Below, in pieces: positions 33,101-34,751 of a stretch of 34,751 nt of DNA. The DNA lies in the NCBI GenBank assembly GCA_002753225.1, contig PDZS01000051.1:1-34751 (forward strand). The letters are read 5' to 3'. Each line of letters starts with the position of its first letter. Within the stretch, counting starts at the first letter, position 1. Below the pieces are notes generated by a model that was not told where the DNA came from, did not search any database, and was given only the letters and a program-made list of their open reading frames with translations. The position numbers and the translations under genes are program-made. The DNA is from Deltaproteobacteria bacterium YD0425bin51. GTDB lineage: Bacteria; Desulfobacterota; Desulfobacteria; Desulfobacterales; YD0425bin51.

Positions 33101-33879
33101 TCAAAAGATTGAACGAAATCAACTAAAAGCTTTTTTATTTCAGACAGCCTTTGTTTAATTTCATCATCATCATCGTCCTCATAATCAAAAATTTGTATTT
33201 TTTCTTTAATGCTTTGAATATAATTATCTTTGCTTAAAAACGTATATGAAGCTTGAATATCGTTTAAGACATTTAAATACTTTAGATGATGTTCTATTTT
33301 GTCTTTAATAATAGCTGTATGTTTGCGGACAATTGTCTTTCCTGCTAAATTAGCTATTGAGGTTGTACCATATACAATTGGGGATGCTAAGTCTGAAAGG
33401 CTATTTTGCGCTTTTCTAATTTCTTCAGTTGATGCCTTGATATTCTTCTTTAATGTAAGCCTTTTTTCAGCTAACTTTTCAAGTTCTTTTAAGGTATCTG
33501 AAATATCAGAAGTATTTTTCCAAATCTTTGCAAAAGCAGTCTTATCAACATTTTCTGAAATAATGTTAATATTTAAATTAATATCATCAACAAGCTTATT
33601 TAACTTTTTTGAAATAGCTTGAATCTGCTCATCATTTTCAGAAACAGCAAGAACAGGTGCAACTGAAGACAAAAGTGCTGTTTGTTCTGACAAGTGCATG
33701 GCTGTCACCATATTTGGAACAGCTTTTCCAGCAGTAAGATCAATAACCTTTCCAAAATGGTTAAAAGAATATATAGCAAAAATAGTTGAGCATAATATAA
33801 GTAATGATATTTCAATAAAAGCAGATATTAATTTACCTGTAGCGCTGTTCAACCATAGATAAATTTTTCTAAGAATCAT
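30160..33879 (-). CDS. TorS-like membrane hybrid histidine kinase with two receivers and HPt
   Basis: 1239 residues. Membrane helix 1 (about 18-40), a very large helical periplasmic sensor (40-455) and helix 2 (about 457-480) lead, without a clear HAMP, into HisKA (His510 in SHEIRTP). HATPase (DTGIGM, GTGLGL), receiver 1 (Asp801 in IIMDWRMP), receiver 2 (Asp947 in IFMDVQMP), HPt (His1096 in AHTMKG) and a helical tail follow. The helical sensor, with PNMVTAMHLSEQTALL near the first helix, resembles TorS, which reads a periplasmic binding protein rather than a free ligand. An acidic run (EDDDDDE, about 235) lies within the sensor. The start codon overlaps the stop of the adjacent binding-protein gene (ATGA, 33876-33879), supporting a binding protein/kinase pair. 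Bases 33336-33412 recur exactly at the window end. Confidence 0.95.
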   Translation of the reverse strand: MILRKIYLWLNSATGKLISAFIEISLLILCSTIFAIYSFNHFGKVIDLTAGKAVPNMVTAMHLSEQTALLSSVAPVLAVSENDEQIQAISKKLNKLVDDINLNINIISENVDKTAFAKIWKNTSDISDTLKELEKLAEKRLTLKKNIKASTEEIRKAQNSLSDLASPIVYGTTSIANLAGKTIVRKHTAIIKDKIEHHLKYLNVLNDIQASYTFLSKDNYIQSIKEKIQIFDYEDDDDDEIKQRLSEIKKLLVDFVQSFEQKGKPISVDFNLFQNKISQFIAAEKILIDNGVSELSKHIQKSVPELMNSTVKDLTYALDIKAEGNLLLSLLAATAEVEQDNVVADIYTSFTKSKGALHEATNIFQFSELAKRNPILFRNVIDVESKLSYLGEGENNIFYLVKEEVVTYKQIQELLNHNRDLSSKLSSEINILVAGVQENVAKLHKEMESRKSRGVIIIIAICIGSLISSLLIAYSTVKVILKHQEDLREARDSAEFASKAKADFLANMSHEIRTPMNAIIGFSELALKTNLTPKQEDYLNKIQISSKSLLTILNDILDFSKIEAGKLEMEYTGFKIEEVINHISDLFAQKAHEKGVELNISISSDVPPILDGDPLRLSQILINFCSNSIKFTQKGEVNIRVTLLEKLEEKVKLYFLVKDTGIGMTLEHKQKLFSAFSQADTSTTRKFGGTGLGLVISKRLVEMMNGEISIESEMEKGSIFAFTAWFGLDSYKNNKKKEKNRQVPTKLKGLKVLVVDDNATAREILFEILNSFGFDVKLASSGEEALQEIKTANNFQLIIMDWRMPGGIDGIDTCVKINKEIPKDKVPFIVMVSAFDKDEVVKKAMEKGIKSFLSKPVKPSLLFDTIMNIFGVESAINKEPVVEITFEDKNIDKLKGAKVLLVEDNIINQQVAQELLSSFQIEVDIANNGKEGVEKFQTGTYNLIFMDVQMPIMDGYSATHEIRKIEESYRENSKEYKSIPIVALTAHAIKGEREKCISHGMDDYLTKPLDLEALLTVLKTLIKLDIVPIKEAKPIEDSSEKLKGLNMKAALSRLGGKQEFYFKLLEGFYKNHSNATDEIRKAMEDNDYELAERIAHTMKGVAGNIGADALQEAAFNILEAFRNKKIDDINILIDIFDKNLQIVVLSISKFKNNADNSEVNKDKLIPIDQVVPLLRNLYQYMENDLSEATNCIEALSPLIKGSSVDLEFNNLTKSFDELDIIGAAEAIKKISKILNINLE
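33336..33412 (+). repeat. 77-base exact direct repeat, internal copy
   Basis: This stretch of the TorS-like kinase gene (starting TCTTTCCTGCTAAATTAG) is identical over all 77 bases to the last 77 bases of the window. The neighbouring base differs on the left side. Here it lies in frame inside a well-formed sensor domain, so this is the original context. Confidence 0.97.
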
Positions 33880-34674
33880 TTTAATAAATTATGCTCTTTA
33901 AGTATTTTAGCAGCGTTATCTTTGTTAATTGTTAAAGTTGGCAGCCATATCCGCTTTTGAATTTTTTCACCTTTTAAAAGCTTTATAGCCTGTCTTATAC
34001 CTTCATCTCCAGGAGTTTTATATAAGAAAGTAGCTTCTAAAATACCATCATGAACCCATTTGACACCTTCTGCTGGGATTCCATCAATACCAATAAATTT
34101 TATTCCTTTCTCCTTATTAATACTTTTTGCAGCAAGGTATGCGCCATAAGCCATAGGATCATTGTGTGCATATACAACATCTATTTTTTTATATTCTTCC
34201 AAAGCATTTGCCATAATATCATATCCTTTGTCCTGCTTCCAATCACTATCTATTGGAGGTAAAAGGGATTTAATTCCAGGCTCTTTTGAAATAACTTCAT
34301 GAAAACCATTGTGGCGATCTTGGGCTGGAGTTGATGCCATGCCCCCCCAAATTTCTATGATATTACCTTTTGCTTTACCGTGACCACCTAAAAGATTAAC
34401 AACATATTCTCCAGCTGTCCTTCCAATTAGTTTGTTATCTCCTCCTATAAATTGCGTATATTGATCATTATCTAAATCACGATCCAAAACAAAAACAGGT
34501 ATCCCTAGCAAATAGGCTTTATTAACTATAGGAGTTAAAGCTGCAGCCACTTTGGGAGATATCAAAATAGCATTAACTTTCATCTTTATGAATTCTTCAA
34601 CATCTGTTGCCTGTTTAGAAGCATCATCTAAACCATCTTTAACTAAAAGACTTACTTCCGGATACTTGTCAGCT
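33876..34674 (-). CDS. Periplasmic sugar-type substrate-binding protein (5' end missing)
   Basis: About 266 residues of a Peripla_BP_4 / ribose-binding-type protein. Motifs are PEVSLLVKDGLDDASKQ, VNAILISP, AYLLGIPVFVLDRDL, GRTAGEYVVNLLGG, VVYAHNDPMAYGAYLA and IKFIGIDGIP, and the C-terminal lobe is complete. An ATG at 34583 is internal: the frame continues with good homology upstream to 34674. There it enters the 77-base duplicate of the kinase gene and meets a TAA at 34689-34691. The signal peptide and first strand-helix unit (roughly 50-60 residues) are therefore absent. The break coincides with the repeat edge, which points to an assembly end rather than a true pseudogene. It probably binds a sugar-like or autoinducer-like ligand and presents it to the downstream TorS-like kinase, whose start overlaps its stop. 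Confidence 0.88.
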
Positions 34675-34751
34675 TCTTTCCTGCTAAATTAGCTATTGAG
34701 GTTGTACCATATACAATTGGGGATGCTAAGTCTGAAAGGCTATTTTGCGCT
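34675..34751 (+). repeat. 77-base exact direct repeat, terminal copy at window edge
   Basis: Identical to 33336-33412. It replaces the expected beginning of the binding-protein gene and is out of frame with it. Its end is the window end. A 77-base exact overlap is what a de Bruijn assembler with k = 77 leaves at a contig end. Confidence 0.95.

Noticed and set aside
33165..33185. CAT-repeat (Asp run) in the TorS-like sensor as a phase-variable microsatellite
   Set aside because: The run is short and imperfect, and its trinucleotide unit would not shift the frame, so it more likely encodes a plain acidic patch.
34581..34583. ATG as the start of the binding-protein gene
   Set aside because: Good family homology continues upstream to about 34674; a start here would remove essential parts of the first lobe.

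Overview
The window is AT-rich DNA with a Gram-negative, anaerobe-like gene content. It carries several very large hybrid histidine kinases, a Cache-type chemoreceptor, a CheR methyltransferase, an (R)-2-hydroxyacyl-CoA dehydratase / benzoyl-CoA reductase-type enzyme with its ATP-driven activase, an AsmA-like envelope protein, and repeat families typical of large genomes. This fits a sulfate-reducing Desulfobacterota (Desulfobacterales-like) bacterium. That is an inference from gene content and composition, because no marker gene is present. Both window edges cut genes.

Layout. 2-6878 (+): two overlapping hybrid kinase genes; the first has lost its 5' end at the window edge. 6898-10652 (-): a secreted cyclase-family hydrolase and a ~970-residue AsmA-like protein with no normal start codon. 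10738-11271: a gene-free block of stem-loop repeats. 11394-11874 (-): an intact BrnA-type antitoxin next to a BrnT toxin gene killed by two in-frame stops. 11949-18316 (-): a tight operon cheR, Cache/HAMP/GAF hybrid kinase, receiver-kinase-receiver protein, thiM, CheY-like receiver. 18409-22065 (+): two tandem cyclic-peptide-type ABC exporters and a NimA-like flavoprotein, all overlapping, read divergently from cheR. 22075-23108 (-): a SET-domain protein and an unrecognised partner. 23249-23830 (+): remnants of a coiled-coil/nuclease-like gene broken by a palindromic repeat. 23864-29670 (-): acyl-CoA dehydratase activase, two dehydratase subunits and a chemoreceptor. 29775-30146 (+): a DUF1640-type coiled-coil membrane protein. 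30160-34674 (-): a TorS-like hybrid kinase translationally coupled to a sugar-type periplasmic binding protein whose 5' end is missing.

The dominant theme is signal transduction: five histidine kinases, one free receiver, one chemoreceptor and one CheR. Three kinases end in HPt domains followed by the same ~70-residue helical tail. The last 77 bases of the window exactly copy an internal part of the last kinase gene. This looks like an assembly-graph end rather than biology and explains the broken binding-protein gene. The best candidates for new biology are the tandem exporter plus flavoprotein cassette with no visible biosynthetic genes, the chemoreceptor next to the radical dehydratase set, thiM coupled to a kinase, and the shared post-HPt module.
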